DNA of 64,000 nt from Platycnemis pennipes (GCA_933228895.1 OW121852.1:122321544-122385543); one strand, 5' to 3'; shown: positions 13,201-24,775, counted from the stretch's first letter. Numbers and translations: made by a program. The notes: generated by a model from the sequence alone, not told the origin.

Positions 13201-13340
13201 TACACGTGCAATTTTCCACAAAATTGAAATTTTTACTTCGACCCTGGTTTCAGTGTTCATACATCACCTGACAATAATGTATCAACATTGAAACCTGAAT
13301 TCAAGTAAAAACTTTTATTTTGTGGAAAATTGCACGTGCA
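13201..13340. repeat. Long palindromic element, copy D
   Basis: Inverted repeat with arms of about 65 bases. The arm tip ACGTGCAATTTTCCACAAAA occurs at 13204 and as its complement ending at 13339. The middle is ATACATCACCTGACAATAATGTAT-like. The arm contains GGTTTCA followed by CATCACCTGACAA, echoing the core of the other palindromes. Confidence 0.8.
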
Positions 13341-13854
13341 TTTTTTCAGTGCATGTGGAAAAGTTTCACTTAATTTCGTGACAATCCTCGGATTTTAAAT
13401 ATGTGGCTATTTTCTCGGAGACATACCGCAGTTATCTTAGATGAAATCTAAATACATACCATGAAGCACGCGTAAGTTATTGGCGTATCAAGGAGGCGAT
13501 TATAATTTAGTGTGTTACCAACACGTCCAAAGTGAATACAAATTAATTCTATGATAGATTTATTTAATGTAATTGTTTCATTCCATTCATTAACCTATAA
13601 TCCTACTCCTTTATCAGTCATTATAAAAAAATTATATATTGTAATGTGTTTCATTATTAATAATCAAATCAAGACACTAAAAATTATCAAATCCAAAGTG
13701 TATGCCATGATGAGCTATGGAAAAATTCAAAATCGCTACAATTGCCGTCAATTGGAACCAAATTTCATCGGGTTAAAGAGGTACTCCACTCTAAAAAAAT
13801 AAAACCTATGGATTTTCAAATGATATAAACAATTTAAATTGTTCATTATTACAG
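13341..13854. other. No exon seen; probably intron upstream of the next feature
   Basis: AT-rich. It ends in ATTTAAATTGTTCATTATTACAG, a plausible branch-point and acceptor region for the exon at 13855. Confidence 0.35.
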
Positions 13855-14064
13855 TTCCTTGGACTGCTGAAATTGAAAGAGGCCCTCCAACGTCCAAACA
13901 TTGAATGTACTGTTGAGGTCAGGTCTTACACACTACTAAACCTAACGACGCGTGGTATTGAAATATTCGTGGGAGGGAAAAGGGAGGACACACCACTTCC
14001 TCCATTGATATATCAAGTTGATCTGATACTTAGGAATTCTAAATTGGATTTACAGTGGGAGTAG
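13855..14064 (+). CDS. Candidate 3'-terminal exon of an unrecognised gene
   Basis: After an acceptor-like TTATTACAG, an open frame in phase 0 starts FLGLLKLKEALQRPNIE and runs 69 codons to TAG at 14062-14064. Composition is balanced and not repeat-like, with runs such as VEVRSYTLLNLTTRGIEIFV and LIYQVDLILRNSKLDL. These look like alternating beta-type hydrophobic patterns rather than noise. There is no ATG at a sensible start, which fits an internal or terminal exon. An AATAAA lies 526 bases downstream. I do not recognise the protein family. No upstream partner exon is certain, although a phase-compatible consensus donor exists at 12511 inside a MITE. It could also be a pseudogene fragment. 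Confidence 0.4.
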   Translation, partial: FLGLLKLKEALQRPNIECTVEVRSYTLLNLTTRGIEIFVGGKREDTPLPPLIYQVDLILRNSKLDLQWE

Positions 14065-15430
14065 GAATTTAATTCGGGCAGTTTACTTTTTGCCTTTGTA
14101 GAGCTGAAACAGTTGGACCAAATAGTCGTTATAACGGAAAGATTGCTGCATTATAATTTTTAAATGTGTAGTGACATGGCAAAGAGAAAAACAATATTTT
14201 TGTGCAATCCACCTATAATGTGCTCATTTTTAGAGTTCTTTCAATTTAGCTGAGTGAAGACGTAATTATAATTGGGTCTCAATTAAGGAACATAAATGAG
14301 AAAAGGACCAAGTGATGATTTTCAAAGAGAAAATAATTATCAAATGTGAATAGAACAGTTAGGAAAGAGTTATATGCAATTATTACTTCCTATTACCAAA
14401 TCCCTCTCAAGATCCATTGATAGCGATCCATTTAGGGTGAGTCGGTAGCGTTCATTTTTAATTTAATTCACGGTAATCAAAGTTAATCGGGCAAAGTTTA
14501 AGAATGCCATATTTACTCATAGTTCGTCCGCAGCATTATATTTTTGTCACTTACTGCGGCGATAGTAAAAGGCTAAGTACGACACTTGGAATAAAGTAAT
14601 GGCAAGTTTTGAGATTTTATTTGTGTTAAAAGTCTTACAATGTGATCATTAATATTCACTCATATCTCTTTCGAGAGTAATGATAAGCCATTTTTTGAGA
14701 AATTCCAGTGATGAAATCAAAACTGACGATTGTTAATTCACATTCAACAACGCATAATTTATCCACATTTAAATTACCGAAGACTTAACTTTACTTAACA
14801 TCAGGGAAGGAAAATTTTGCACTTTTTCGTCACACACTGGTAAATTTATTATGCTAGAAGACCCGAATTATAGGCCTCACTGCTCCGACGTTATATGAAA
14901 AATAATTGATCCTTTTTCCCAATGCATATTTAAATCCTTTGATGCAACATTTTTCTCAGATAACTGTTCATCAATGATTTCCATTATTTATCGCAATCTC
15001 CACGCTTGTTTAAAGTATGGTATTTAAAGATCAAGGAAGACATAATGTTATAATTATTAATTGTTGGTTGTTAGAAAGATTAGTCACCAAGCCAGAAAGA
15101 AAGGTGAAGATATCTGAGTAGTTTGAAAGACGCATTAGTTTCGTTTATCTCTGCTACGAAGATTGAAAGATAGAAATGTGACAAATTAGGTAGTATTTGC
15201 TTGCTTGATATCTTCCACTCTGAGAAATTTTAGCTAAACTTTTAAATATAAATATGCGTTTCCCAGCCAATTATTAGCTAGGAATATCAAGTATCTAGAG
15301 TGAGGAAGTGCATATCATTTTTAACTCATTAGTATCAAGTGTATTTCCTCGCATTCAATGTAGCCGAGGGCGGCTGTACGCCTTGATTTGGAAGGCTGTC
15401 CTGCTTCAATCCCTATAGCAAGTTTTAAAT
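14065..15430. other. Possible 3' UTR then intergenic sequence
   Basis: If the exon at 13855-14064 is real, its 3' UTR would extend to shortly after the AATAAA at 14590. The remainder, to about 15430, is AT-rich with no recognisable element. Confidence 0.3.
14590..14595 (+). terminator. Candidate polyadenylation signal
   Basis: AATAAA followed by a T/GT-rich stretch (TTTTATTTGTGTT) about 30 bases later, as expected of a poly(A) signal with a downstream element. AATAAA is common in AT-rich DNA, so confidence rests on its position after the candidate terminal exon. Confidence 0.3.
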
Positions 15431-15434
15431 GTGC

Positions 15435-15530
15435 GATCGTCATTTGTTTTCTCCCGCCTCCGCTAGAGTGCGGGGTGGAAGCACAACATGGCTGCGCCCT
15501 TACATCGGCATCAGATTAAAAACAAGTAGA
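15435..15530 (+). promoter_or_regulatory. Candidate promoter / 5' UTR region
   Basis: A locally GC-rich patch (CTCCCGCCTCCGCTAGAGTG) about 300 bases before the coding exon, in AT-rich surroundings. It contains ACAACATGGCTGCGCC, which resembles YY1-type initiator motifs found near animal start sites. The ATG in it would open a short upstream frame of 13 codons ending at TAG (15528). No TATA box is evident. Confidence 0.25.
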
Positions 15531-15747
15531 AAAATCATATTTAGTGGTGCTCTCTCTATGTTTCACAGGTGATTGAACACTTAAAATATCAAATAAATAT
15601 CCATATTGTTAGGAAAACCACTCTGAACTCCCTTGCATTTGTGTTAGTTGAGTTGTACGATGCTTCTCGTCTGCTACTTTATCCCTTTGTTTTGATTCAT
15701 GTTTTGCTCTAATTTTGTTGCTTAAACAATGTTAATCTTTCTTTCAG

Positions 15748-15973
15748 CGTTGAAATGGCAATAGAAAGAGGAAATTCACCCTTCTTTAGTGTCGGTGATT
15801 CAATGCACCCGTCTTATACTGCCGATAATTTTACTTGTGATGTAAACGTGATTCAGCCAGAAGAAAACAAATCCTCATTACGAAGACTCCAACGACCTAG
15901 AGGAGCTTTAGCTAGGCAACTTTACGATAAGCTTCTAGCAGACGAGAGACTGGAAGACTTTGACAAATGCAAG
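15748..15973 (+). CDS. Candidate first coding exon of an unrecognised gene
   Basis: The sequence TTAATCTTTCTTTCAG is a strong acceptor. The exon starts at 15748, ATG is at 15755 after a 7-base leader, and 73 codons run in frame to AAG|GTATGTC, a near-consensus donor, at 15973/15974. The exon therefore ends in phase 0. The predicted N-terminus starts MAIERGNSPFFSVGDSMHP and becomes basic and helical after about residue 40 (SLRRLQRPRGALARQLYDKL, then LADERLEDFDKCK). There is no signal peptide or membrane segment. The upstream acceptor implies a 5'-UTR intron. I do not recognise the family; a regulatory or scaffold protein N-terminus is only a guess. No continuing exon was found downstream, which implies a long first intron or a gene mostly outside the window. 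Confidence 0.6.
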
Positions 15974-16864
15974 GTATGTCTAGGCTGTGGAAAAAATTTA
16001 TTTTTGGTTGAATTTGTTGCGTTAGCTTCAAGATTGAATGTTGTAAACAGCCTGTGACGGGTAGCAAGGCTGACCAGTTGTATACACTTAACTAATGAAG
16101 TATGATATATTTTGAATACTACCATCGTATTCCAGTGTAAGGGAGAAAGCCAGTTCAATATTTTTCCAACACTTCCAAGCCATTGGTGAAACGTCCTCTT
16201 CTGTACCTTATACCTGATTAATAATGTTGTGATTCCTGCTAATTTGATTTAAAAATCCAACCTTACAATATCATGTGACTTTTCATCCCGTGCAGCTTCA
16301 ACTAAAGTTGTTCTTTATGAATTCAAAGATTGTTTGTCACACCTGCTTTAACAATATGTTGTGGGAATTAATCATTAGGTAATGATTCAGCCACTAATAT
16401 TAGATTCAAATCTAGTCAAGTTTAATATATAGACCTCTGTGTAATTTTATGTTACACTCTCTTCAATAAGCACCAGTGTTTGAAAATAAATGTTGTTCTT
16501 GTATGTAGCCATACTTCTCGAGTCTCTAGTACCAGGGTAGATTTAGGTTTTAAGATGGATATGACACAATTCCAAATATCTTAGAACAAATGTGTGTGTG
16601 ATTTGTTGTACTATATTTCTGTATGCTTCTGTTAATTGTAATGAATGAACTGAAGTTTGAATGTGTTGTCAACACACAGCAATTAGTTCTTTTTAATGAT
16701 TCAGTACTTCACTGTCCCTTACAAAAGCAATACTTAGCAATGCAAAATGTGTAACTCTGGTCTTAGTGAATAGTTATCATTGATCATTAGATACCCTTTT
16801 TGATTCCGTCAATGTACATTTCAGTTTAGATTTATTATTTTGACTTTATGGATTATAATACGTT
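15974..16864 (+). other. Presumed intron following the 15748-15973 exon
   Basis: Begins with the GTATGT donor. The frame stays open only to about 16057. The rest is AT-rich with many stops and no second exon visible. Confidence 0.4.
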
Positions 16865-17100
16865 CCTGAATCAGTCAATTGATTAAAGCTTTCGCGGTCT
16901 ATGTCTAAGTGATGTGGTTTTTTGGGTTGCTCCAGGATGTCATGGTTGTCCACCTATGTTTCCCCTCTGCTGCTGGAGGCCTGTTCAGAGCTGAATGACT
17001 TTCTACCCTGAAGTGGGCTTCAGCAGCGGAGGGGAAACATAGGTGGACAACCACGACATCCTGGAGCAACCCAAAAAATCATATCACCTCCTGAATCAGT
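16865..17100. repeat. Fold-back hairpin element with 11-bp flanking direct repeats
   Basis: Arms 16909-16981 and 17015-17087 (73 bases each) are near-perfect inverted copies with about six differences, four of which are G-U compatible in RNA. The arm includes GGGTTGCTCCAGGATGTC and CCACCTATGTTTCCCCTC. The loop is about 33 bases. CCTGAATCAGT occurs at 16865-16875 and again at 17090-17100, so the whole may be an insertion with an 11-bp target duplication, although about 33 bases next to the left arm (with AAAGCTTTCGCGG) have no partner on the right. No coding frame. Confidence 0.75.
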
Positions 17101-18640
17101 TTAGCAGTTATGAGGAAACAGGAAGTCACTGGCTTCCTTGAATCAATTGTCATTAATTTTATATTTGTACAGGTTTTTCATAATTTTCATGTTTACAATA
17201 TTTATGAATCTTTAAAATTGTCCATCGTGGATTGGGTCTTTCTAAAATTTGTTTCCATTTCTGATATTTTTGGCATTTTAAATAATTAGTCCTACTTGTG
17301 TCCATATGATGAAAAATGCTTGTTCTTTATGCTTCATCTTGCAAGTGCATTCGGCTGTGTTGAATATGATTCAGAACCATATCCAATATGATGTTCTTTT
17401 CCAGATGATCTATATCTACTAATGAACTTGCTCTCCGTAACTTATTCAATGAATTTCTATATGATGGTGATCTTTCATTATTATAGCAATCAGAGTTTCT
17501 CTCCAAACAGTATTTTCTCTCTACATCATTGCATTCTTTGCATAGATCTGTATTTTTTAGTTGGTATTATTGGTGCTTCTTGGCATATCTAGTGGGGTGT
17601 TTCTTTGATTGGATAAAGATAATTGGTTTGATAGGAAAACTTAGTTTTTGGAATATCTAAAATAAATCCAATTTTCCTGACATGCTCTTTGAACCCATTT
17701 GTGTTGGAACACAATCCTTGAAATGCCTCTACAGAGTAGTTAGAATCGTAGTCTGAGAAGTACATTGCCAGGCTTGGTATAGTACTCTTTCTTTCCTTAC
17801 TAATCTCGCTAACATTGTGGATGATTCATAAGAGTTACTGTGTTAAGTGTACATCATGTTCTGGTTATGATGAAGTGAATGATATTTATGATATGGTTTT
17901 GTTTATCGTATAGTTTCTGTTGGGGTCCTCTTAACCATTAGTGACTGACATGGAACTAATTCACGCCATCAGCTGACTCTTAATTATATAGATTTTTTTA
18001 TTTGTAGTCAAATGACTTCATATAATGATTGTTTTCGTATGAATTCCAGCTGGTATTGGAGTAGTTCTACAAAATGAGTTTATAGTTGTCAGCACTTTGT
18101 ATTATCTTGGATCACTTACACATTTCTGATGCTGAATTGAGAAAAATTTTAATTGGTAATGTAAATGTGTATGGAGATTATTTCTTATATTCAAACTGTG
18201 GAGTACAATGGCAAATGACCATCAACATGATCACTTCAGGTTTTAATCCACAAGTATTTTAATTACAGATTTAATAAATTAGAGGACTCATCGTATGATT
18301 TCACTATTAAATTGTGAAGGGAGAAATGGTATAGCATAATGTTTACTGTCAATACTAAAGCCTGAAATTTTTGAAATTACATTGATTTCAGCTTGTATTT
18401 TTCTTGGGCTTACCCAAATACCAAGAAAATGCTCTACCCATAATCATTGTTGCAATCTAGTGTAGGGATATACCTGTTAAACTGTTCATCAGCAGCCAAG
18501 CTGAATAATAATTTTGGTACCAAAACTAAATTCTACATTCCTTCCTCGCTGGGAATGAAAGGTGGCTCTCACATATGAACATTTCATTTGACATAATATA
18601 GCCATTATTTATTATTTTTTTTAAATTTATTTTCCATTAC
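17101..18640. other. No gene seen; presumed intron
   Basis: T-rich, AT-rich sequence with many stops in all frames and no identifiable repeat. Confidence 0.35.
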
Positions 18641-18815
18641 CACCGAAAACAGCACAAGTGGCCTTTACATCGGGGTATTAACAATTTAACATCAGACGAG
18701 CACATGCATCCATGTCCTGAGTGGTGAAAAAACCTACTCAGATGGGACTCAAACCCACTACCCTGAGGTTAGCAGGCAAGGACTTGACCATGCCGGCCGC
18801 CACCGGAATAGCCTT
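18641..18815 (-). repeat. tRNA-derived SINE, different family
   Basis: On the minus strand the head reads GGTGGCGGCCGGCATGGTC, then a B-box-like GGGTTTGAGTCCC, then a body with CCACTCAGGACATGGATGC. The head resembles the 42.6 kb copy (GCGGCCGGCGTTCGCGGTG) more than family S1. Degenerate, and no clean cloverleaf. Confidence 0.5.
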
Positions 18816-19326
18816 AGCTTTACCTACACCGCTAGGTCCCATGCTGTGCTAATGATTTCTTCACCTTTCCAATTTGAACAGCAGGCTTATGTGTATCATC
18901 ATTTATGAAATCATTCCCAAATAGCTTTTTTTGCTTGATATTATCACTTTTCATCCCCCTGAACCTTTTTCATAAAAATCAATGATTTTAATAATAAATT
19001 GTCACCTCATTTTCACTTATCCCATAGAAACCTACGTTTTGTGGAGAATATTGTGGTTTATGTTCAATTTAATTTACTGTATTGACTATAATGCTGGAGT
19101 CATGTGGGGGAATACTGAATCAATGTGTCACTATTGCAATCATTATTTATGAAATCTAATGGAAACTTTCCAAAAGCATCTTCCCTTTTTCTGGGATTAT
19201 AGTTTTGGCACTATGTCAGCGGCTTCTCACATCGATATATCCAGAGGTGGATATGTAAAAATCAGTGTCAATCCTGCTGGAGTTGTTATAGTCTTAGTTG
19301 TCGTTTCTTTATCTGGCAATGGAGTA
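18816..19326. other. No gene seen
   Basis: AT-rich, no element recognised. Confidence 0.35.
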
Positions 19327-19540
19327 CACATTAATTGCCATGTGAAAAAATTCACCTGGACTGGGAATCGAACCTTTGGTTTTACATCTAAAAAAATCAA
19401 GCGCCTTGAACCCCGGTAAAATTGCCATGTGAATTACCGATCCTGGGTAGCGTAGTGGTCTGCGCTGTGGCCCGGAAAGCTAAAGGTTCGTCTGTTCGAT
19501 TCCCGGTCCAGGTGAATTTTTTCACGTGGCAATTAATGTG
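19327..19540. repeat. Palindrome with divergent tRNA-like heads, copy 1
   Basis: The arms start CACATTAATTGCCATGTGAA and are mirrored at 19481-19540, including TTCACCTGGAC and GGGAATCGAACC. The right half holds a complete tRNA-like unit on the plus strand: GGGTAGCGTAGTGGTCTGCG as A-box region and GTTCGATTCCC as B box. The left half holds only the B-box end in the opposite orientation. The right arm has a short extra insert (TCGTCTG). Related in design to the elements at 45.7 and 60.0 kb. Confidence 0.7.
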
Positions 19541-22459
19541 AATTTCACCGCCTTTCACGCAGCAGATTTAAAATATATTACTTTGACAATGGAGTAGCCA
19601 ATTGTGCATCTGATTATGTAACATTGCAAACGTATAGGCTTAGGATGGTCGGATTCGTGAACATTTTTCTCTGCAATCCATTTCAATTTTAATTTAAGTG
19701 CTGTTCTGTCCATTTTCGGTATTTCATGTCCTCGTTGAATAGCAATCGTTCGAGGCGAGTTTCTTGTCTTCGGACTTGTTCCGTCGCAACTTTGCAGGAG
19801 CTTGATTTTTGCTAGGTTCTCCTGAATGCAGCAGGAATACGGGGCCTATCATGTAAATCTATCTCCGCGATGGATTTATCTTTAAACCCGCCCGGATTAG
19901 TGTTGATTTTTGGCTCCAGTCCTATGACATGCCGGCTGGAGTTACGAGAAAACTCTGAAAGAATGCGGAGCTATGACGATATCCTGGAGGTTATGAAAAA
20001 TCGTGCTGAACAATAGCCTAACATTAAATCTATAGATGGTGATGAAGGACTTTGGAGGGGACGACGGTTGAAGGGAATGTGGCGGTATTTCTGTCATCGT
20101 TCACGATTATTATTTTCCTCTATTTTCAAAGGATCCTTCCAGTTATTAATGATTTCACTTTCTGTTGAATGTTAAATAATACGCATGGGGCTTAAAATAT
20201 TATTTTCTGTGCTTTTAACAACTGTCGACTTAAAGTGAACACGTTACGAGTGAGTAGTACGGTAGTGATACAGATAACCGAAATTAGTTCATCTTCATAT
20301 TAATACATAACCGGTATTTTCATACTAATGTGCAAGTACTGGCATTTTTTAATATGCTGTAGATAGTGATGATTACGGTAGAACAAATAATTACTGTCAG
20401 CTATCAAATATTACGTCGTCAGTACAGGTATGTATGAACATATGTATGGACCGCAGAGGATTGCTCGTTAAAACTCGTATAGTGACATGAAATATCAACG
20501 ATACAGTTATTCATGTTGTAAAGAATACTTGTTGCTTTTCGTTTTATGTGTAGAATTGTTACATATTATGATCATTAAAGGTACTGTGAGTTTCTTTGTC
20601 TTAGTTCAACGTTCTCATTTATGCTTTAAAAATTTATAGGTGCATCTACTAGGTTTTTGTTCAAGTGGTTTAAATACTTGCTATTTTATCTCCTTTATGT
20701 TTCCTCCTACTTAGTGGTAAATAAACTACTAGTAGATACGCAGTATCCTGTGAAATAAAACTTTTACTGCGATACGTAATTGTTCATGGAACAGTAAATG
20801 TTAGAAGTTACAGTGTTTAAGCTTACATATACTGTAGCCGTTATACTGTATGTGCCGTTGAACTGTTGTACTTTTGATTTTGATAGCGAAACATGCATGT
20901 TTACCAGGCACACGGTTGTTGAATTGCTGCAAATGAAATGGATGCTAAATGTTTCTGAATAAGTTCTTTAAAAAAAATTAGGAGGAAATTGACATCCTAC
21001 ATTGTGAATGCAGAATCCCTGATGACATGTTTAGCATGATCAGCTTTGCTGCCTGTTTGATAAGACATCGGTTGCGTGGTGAAATGTTTACTGTTTTCAC
21101 AGCAAAGTGTTCCTGTTCCATCAACATTAACGTTACACGGCATCAGTGGATCAGTTACATATTTTTTACTCGTTACGTATTCGTATATGGTGAAGTTGAA
21201 GCTCCTTAAGCTCATTTGCCCCGGTAAATACTGCTGTATAGTGGTGGCACTGAACATCCGTAGGTCATATCCTTATTTCGTAAAAATGTTATTTAAAACA
21301 TATTACAGCTCTATTTGACGAATAACTTTGCCTAAGTATTCCATCAGTTAATGAATTGGGAGAGGTAGGATTGCATGCAATACAAACCTGTTTGTTCCGC
21401 AGCAGATGATCAGACCATGAAATACGTAGGAAATCACAAGTAACTCTGGCTGGAGTTATCATCGCAAGGACGGGTCTGTTCGGGTTCGGAGCTATCCCAG
21501 CATGGAGTTAGCTCCAATTTTTAACTGAGTTTCGTGATCGCAAATGGAGTTATGGCAGCCATCATAACTTATATACCTCCGTAACTCCGGACTTACATAA
21601 TAGCACCCTGTGTGCATTTGAGATTGTACTGTGAGTAATAGGTACATTGGTGATGATTTTAGTAGCAAAAATGTCTGCCTTCTGATGATTTTGAGCTTTT
21701 TAGGCCGTTACCTGTCTAATTATTTTATTATTGTAGTTCGCTTCTCTAAAAATTACTAGAATGCGCTTTAAATCCTTTCGTTGAGAAGTTATGATTTTCA
21801 TCATCTTATTCAGCGTGTAATTTCCGCTGCTATTAGAGAAAACTATGGCATCGCTGGGTTCTCAATCGCGGTTATGAGATTTCCGTCAGCATACAATGCT
21901 AAACATAATAATGATCATTCGTGTATTTTTTTCCTCTAGTTCTCCTGTGCATTTTATTTGACTATGTGATGAGACAAGATTCTAAAATGAGGTCTTATCT
22001 GTCGAAACTGAAATCATTCATCACCACACAGAAATGAACTATCTCGTGAGTCGTTCGATTTAGCTTCCATTAAGGAGCGGATGCTAATAGTGGCCTAAAA
22101 ATTTGAATTTTACAGATGCTTTCTCAAGCATTTTCACTCGGTAAGATCTCTTCTCTATGTATTGTAGTGAAATAGTTTGATATGTTGCGCGTTGAAACGG
22201 TGCTCTGGAATATTTTAACTTTTCCCCTTGTAATTTTCGAGCTATTTCCGCTCGATACCTGGTTTGTCAATACTGACTGAAATGAAAACTGTGTGCCCCA
22301 AAGAAAATAGTAATTTATTGTATTAGCAGCAGCATTACGTCTTCGCCGTACAAGCTGTTGACGAGGTAGACCCATACAATACGCACGGTGCCCGGGTAAA
22401 CGGGTTTCTTGCCGACCAGTGGCTTACCGACAGAGGCAGCTTGTAGAAGGGTAAGTTGC
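19541..22459. other. No gene seen
   Basis: About 2.9 kb of AT-rich sequence. Open frames at 20997-21318 on both strands overlap each other, lack ATG-plus-splice context and have no domain signature. Confidence 0.4.
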
Positions 22460-22720
22460 CGCTTGTAGAAAGGTAATCGGTTTGCTGTGGTTAAGCATCT
22501 GGCATCTAGAGGGTTGAGGTTCGAATCCTGGCAGGGGGCTAGATTTTCAGCGGCATATTGGTTTCTACTTGAAATTATATCGAAGAGCAGTTCGAGTTCA
22601 TAACTCCGTCCATTGGATGGGACATAAAATCATGGAACCCTTGGCGCCTTTCATTAAATGAAGGCAAATACAGAGAGAAACGCCGGGTTTCTCTCCTCTC
22701 TTCCTCCGTTTTCTAAATAA
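22460..22720 (+). repeat. tRNA-derived SINE, family S1, plus-strand copy
   Basis: Head: GGTTTGCTGTGGTTAAGC (A-box region), then AGGTTCGAATCCTGG, which contains a perfect B box GGTTCGAATCC. The body has TCCATTGGATGGGACATAAA, the plus-strand version of the block in the 3.4 and 43.4 kb copies, then CCCTTGGCGCC and CGCCGGGTTTCTCTCC. This is the copy whose pol III promoter looks best preserved. The weakly matching tail may extend to about 22800. Confidence 0.7.
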
Positions 22721-23007
22721 TTCCTTCCCGTACCTTATCATCCACCTACCCTGGAATGGTAGAAATGGTCTTGGCTGTTTGACGCCTCCCCTGAATGATG
22801 ATTCTTTACCCGAAACTGATTCCTTACTGTCACTGAAGTGTCTTTCCGTAAGAATTTTTACCCAATGGCTTTCATCACTCCTTTATTACCTCGTCTGCCG
22901 GACACAGTGATTGGCTTTGCCAGCCTGTTTTGAGCAGCAACTGCGTGTATGACGCGAAGATATTTTTTATTCAGCGGAGAATCTTAAACGAAAGATATAT
23001 TTCATAA

Positions 23008-23151
23008 CAAAACTAAATACAAGATTTTTTTTAAAGATTTCACATCATAGTATTCATGCCAATATCACCAAATGCAATGGCAAAACTAAATACAAGATTT
23101 TTTAAAGATGTCACATCATAGCATTCGTGCCAATATCACCAAATGCAATGG
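23008..23151. repeat. Two-copy tandem repeat, 73-bp unit
   Basis: CAAAACTAAATACAAGATTT begins at 23008 and again at 23081. The units differ by a short T-run length change and a few substitutions, and both end ATATCACCAAATGCAATGG. A recent local duplication with no coding role visible. Confidence 0.9.
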
Positions 23152-24589
23152 GTCATGAAAAGTTTCCAATCGTACAAGGAGGAAACTAAATGTCGAATAA
23201 CTGATGAAAACAAGAAAGCACACAAAAAGGAAATCACTAACCTTCAAAGAGTCAAAGAAGACTCCACAGATGGAAGGTGGACGTCTGAAGTCAAAAATTA
23301 GCAGCAATGCATAGTAATTCAGGCCGTATTTAATTTAGAAGAGGGACATATGGATAATTTGCAATTTTTAAAATGAAGGGAGGAGAGTTGTACAATCGAT
23401 CGTTATTTAAAACGTGCGCGGCCGTAGGTACCTATCTCGGTATCTGAAACGCATTTGCCTCCCCACCCCTTCTCCAAAGCTATAAGATATTATTTGCGTC
23501 ATCGAAAGCTTTGGTCCATATTGCCCCGTTGTATGGACCGAGCATTATGAGCCGTGAGCGCCAGAAAACTTGGGGGAATCGAACGTCAACATGAAACCTT
23601 CACAAGGAACATCATTCGACATTTAGTGATATTGCGGTTGATGATAGTGAATTATATTCAGATATCATTCGTTGTTCATTTTTTTGTGCATCCTTATATT
23701 ACGGTTTGTATTAAAATCAGTATATTATCTGATTTAAGTGTTTGATTAAAGAAATAGTTTGTTATTAGTTTTTCATTTTTGTTACTGTACCGTCGGAGAA
23801 AATAATTCGGGGAGTTATTTGGTTCATCTGCCTCGTTAATCCTGCAGTATTTGACAATAAAAGTCACTGTAATGCATTTGACTTGATGGAGGTTGCCGTT
23901 ATTCATTTATAAAATAATAGACTTTTAATCCTGCTCAGGTTTAACTGGTAGCCGGACGCGATTCACCACTCTGAGGCATAATCACGTGCAAGGGGTTGAG
24001 CGGTAATATAATGGCTATGCTCTAAGCGGGTTTGTGGAAGTTAGGGCGTGAAAAGTATCTCCTTTCCGGCTAGAAGTTCAGGATCTCTTCATCAGCTGTT
24101 CTGTTCGATATATATATCAACCCATATCCATGGCATCATCATTTACGATATTCTCAGATGGATTGATTGTTTGTTAATATGTTACGGCATATTGTGTTCG
24201 GTTGGCCTTTAATGATCAGTCTCTAATTCGTACTTATTACATTTTTTCCCTTTATTTTCATTAATGTACTCGTCTGAAAAATGAAAATTCCTATTTATTT
24301 CATACTTGAAGATATGTATTCGAATATTTAGAAATGCATTGTCACTTACGGATGCATTTGGATGTGTATATTAATGAGGAATACATATGCCCCCTCTACC
24401 CCATGCCTTACACCGCTTTGGTGACCTGCAGGGTGTGACGGAGGTTTGTGACAGCTTATGCGTTTTTTCCCATCTACCCGTGATGACTCAGCTGTTTCTT
24501 GTATGTATGTACTTGTTTTCCAGTGTTTTATATATGTTTGATAATCCGGTTGTGAAAATAAGTTGCAATATTAATGCTTTAGGGACTGG
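23152..24589. other. No gene seen
   Basis: Mixed sequence. The piece 23940-24060 has a faint tRNA-like SINE appearance (GGTAATATAATGGCTATGC) but no good B box, so it is not called. Confidence 0.35.
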
Positions 24590-24775
24590 AAGAAGATATG
24601 AGGGAAACCTGGCGTCGGCATTAGCATGCTCTTAACGAGTAGTTGACTTAAGTTGCTCTGCACACAGTTCTCGAGCATGGACCGGCATATTTACGATAAA
24701 TTTTTGTCACTGCCGTGATTCGAACGCGTGAACTCTGGGTGGGAGGCCATTACCCTGGCAACCACATCAACCAGA
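24590..24775 (-). repeat. tRNA-derived SINE, family S1, degraded copy
   Basis: On the minus strand the head includes GTGGTTGCCAGGGTAATGG and the B-box-like GCGTTCGAATCACGG. The far end reads CGTCGGCATTAGCATGCTC on the plus strand, matching CGTCGGCATTAACCCGCTC in the 43.4 kb copy. The central GTTGGATGGGAC block is lost or highly diverged. Confidence 0.55.

Noticed and set aside
23940..24060. Possible tRNA-like repeat
   Set aside because: Faint resemblance only; no B box and no matching body elsewhere in the window.
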